Part shown: positions 12,709 to 13,589 of the stretch, in pieces
How the letters are laid out: each line of letters opens with the position of its first letter
Position numbering within the stretch: the stretch's first letter is position 1
Assembly: GCA_016939345.1 (NCBI GenBank)
Contig: JAFGHG010000188.1
Location: 1 to 13,589 of the forward strand
Reading direction: 5' to 3'
DNA from: Candidatus Omnitrophota bacterium
Lineage (GTDB): Bacteria > Omnitrophota > Gorgyraeia > Duberdicusellales > 4484-171
DNA length: 13,589 nt
Made by a program: the position numbers and the translations under genes
Notes under the pieces: generated by a model
The model's input: only the letters and a program-made list of their open reading frames with translations
Databases searched by the model: none
What the model was told of the DNA's origin: nothing

Positions 12709-13589
12709 ATGAAGAACTATGATTATGCGATCATAGGTAATTGCACAAGTTCAGCCTTGGTTGCTGCAGATTGCAGCATTGATTGGCTTTGTCTTCCTTT
12801 TTTTGATTCTCCTTCTGTATTTGCCAAGATACTAGATGAGAAAAAAGGAGGTTATTTTAAAATTTCAGCTTTTAATTTAGAAAAAATAGAGCAGCATTAT
12901 GTTACCCATACACCGATACTAAGGACAGTCTTTACTACAAGTGACGGGGTTTTTGAATTGCGTGATTATATGCCTCGATTTTTGACTTCCCGGGAAGAAT
13001 ACTATTGCCCTCCTGAAATACACAGAAATATACTGCTTGTTTCAGGCAAACCCAGGATTATTGTCGAACTAAAACCAAAACCTAATTACGCTCTAAGCGA
13101 AGCTGATTTTATCATAGAAAACAACCATCTAAAAATTACATCTCGCAGGGGAGAGTATGTAAGTTTTTATTTATACAGCAATCTTGATTACCAGAAAATA
13201 ATCGACTCTGAGCCTATAGAGCTTCAAGGAACTTCTTTTTTATTTTTTTCTTATCATGAAAAGCTCAAAGAAATAAATACTGATACAATTTACATTGAAT
13301 ACGAAAAAACTAAAACTTATTGGCTCGATTGGGTTTACCGCACAAGAGTGCCTTCAAAACACAGGGATTTAACTATTCGTTCAGCTTTAACTCTTAAGCT
13401 TTTGACTTATCAGCGCTCGGGAGCTGTTATCGCTGCTCCAACCACTTCTTTGCCTGAGATAATCGGAAAAGGCCGGAACTGGGATTATAGATACTGCTGG
13501 ATCAGGGATGCTTCTATGATAGTTGACCTTTATGCCAGGTTGGGTCATATGCGTTCAGCCAAGAGGTATATGGAATTTGTATTAAACCG
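12709..13589 (+). CDS. GH15-like glucoamylase/trehalase-type protein, 3' truncated by window edge
   Basis: The frame is open from ATG 12709 to the window end (293 complete codons). The N-terminus (YDYAIIGNCTSSALV, then CSIDWLCLPFFDSPSVFA at about 22-39) is the signature of the N-terminal beta-sandwich domain of bacterial GH15-like proteins. The catalytic alpha/alpha barrel begins about residue 225, with RNWDYRYCWIRDASM (256-270), the conserved substrate-binding motif of this family. The catalytic glutamates would lie beyond the window. Family members hydrolyse terminal alpha-glucosidic bonds of glucans or trehalose; the exact substrate cannot be told. No SD is visible before ATG 12709. No signal peptide is seen, so it is probably cytoplasmic, in storage-glucan or trehalose metabolism. 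It is apparently unrelated to the phosphate genes. Confidence 0.85.
   Translation, partial: MKNYDYAIIGNCTSSALVAADCSIDWLCLPFFDSPSVFAKILDEKKGGYFKISAFNLEKIEQHYVTHTPILRTVFTTSDGVFELRDYMPRFLTSREEYYCPPEIHRNILLVSGKPRIIVELKPKPNYALSEADFIIENNHLKITSRRGEYVSFYLYSNLDYQKIIDSEPIELQGTSFLFFSYHEKLKEINTDTIYIEYEKTKTYWLDWVYRTRVPSKHRDLTIRSALTLKLLTYQRSGAVIAAPTTSLPEIIGKGRNWDYRYCWIRDASMIVDLYARLGHMRSAKRYMEFVLN

Noticed and set aside
1..13589. CRISPR array, tRNA/rRNA genes, insertion sequences or prophage genes
   Set aside because: No regularly spaced repeats, tRNA-like cloverleaf, transposase motifs or terminal inverted repeats flanking a gene were seen.

Overview
The window carries a complete phosphate-sensing and high-affinity phosphate-uptake locus, followed by a short cell-envelope and ion-transport cluster. 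Every gene I can support is on the + strand. The host looks like a diderm (Gram-negative-type) bacterium: there is an outer-membrane beta-barrel porin with a signal peptide and a C-terminal aromatic residue, and PstS has an ordinary signal peptide without a lipobox cysteine. Base composition is moderately AT-rich, and most but not all genes have a purine-rich Shine-Dalgarno (SD) sequence. Gene style and the porin type would suit an uncultured diderm lineage such as Omnitrophota, but that is a guess; no taxonomic marker is present.

Region 1 (1-2649): the last 33 codons of an unidentified protein ending in a Cys-rich tail, then a PhoB-type response regulator and a PhoR-type membrane sensor kinase whose genes overlap. 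A compact hairpin with a T-run straddles the phoR stop codon and probably ends that transcript.

Region 2 (2650-9331): a tandem array of five 11-bp-phased heptamers resembling TTCACA lies directly upstream of a perfect TATAAT, the layout expected of a PhoB-activated promoter without a -35 box. The predicted transcript starts with three small unknown proteins: a 46-residue single-membrane-span protein, a 62-residue charged helical protein whose start overlaps the stop of the first, and a 103-residue cysteine-rich protein. It continues with an outer-membrane porin, pstS, pstC, pstA, pstB, phoU and a thioredoxin-type arsenate reductase. Two strong perfect hairpins sit in the only sizeable gap, between pstS and pstC. 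The logic is coherent: porin for outer-membrane entry, PstS capture, PstCAB import, PhoU for signalling back to PhoR, and ArsC to deal with arsenate that enters by the same route.

Region 3 (9332-13589): a probable promoter, then an LD-carboxypeptidase (S66), an ATP-grasp-type protein of unknown substrate, a CorA-type divalent-cation channel, and the 5' part of a GH15-like glucoamylase/trehalase-type protein that runs off the window.

Most of the window is a recognisable Pho regulon. The parts that are not textbook are the small-protein leader of the pst transcript, the length of the phased operator, the paired hairpins between pstS and pstC, a second plausible start in pstB, the attached arsC, and the S66 peptidase/ATP-grasp pair.
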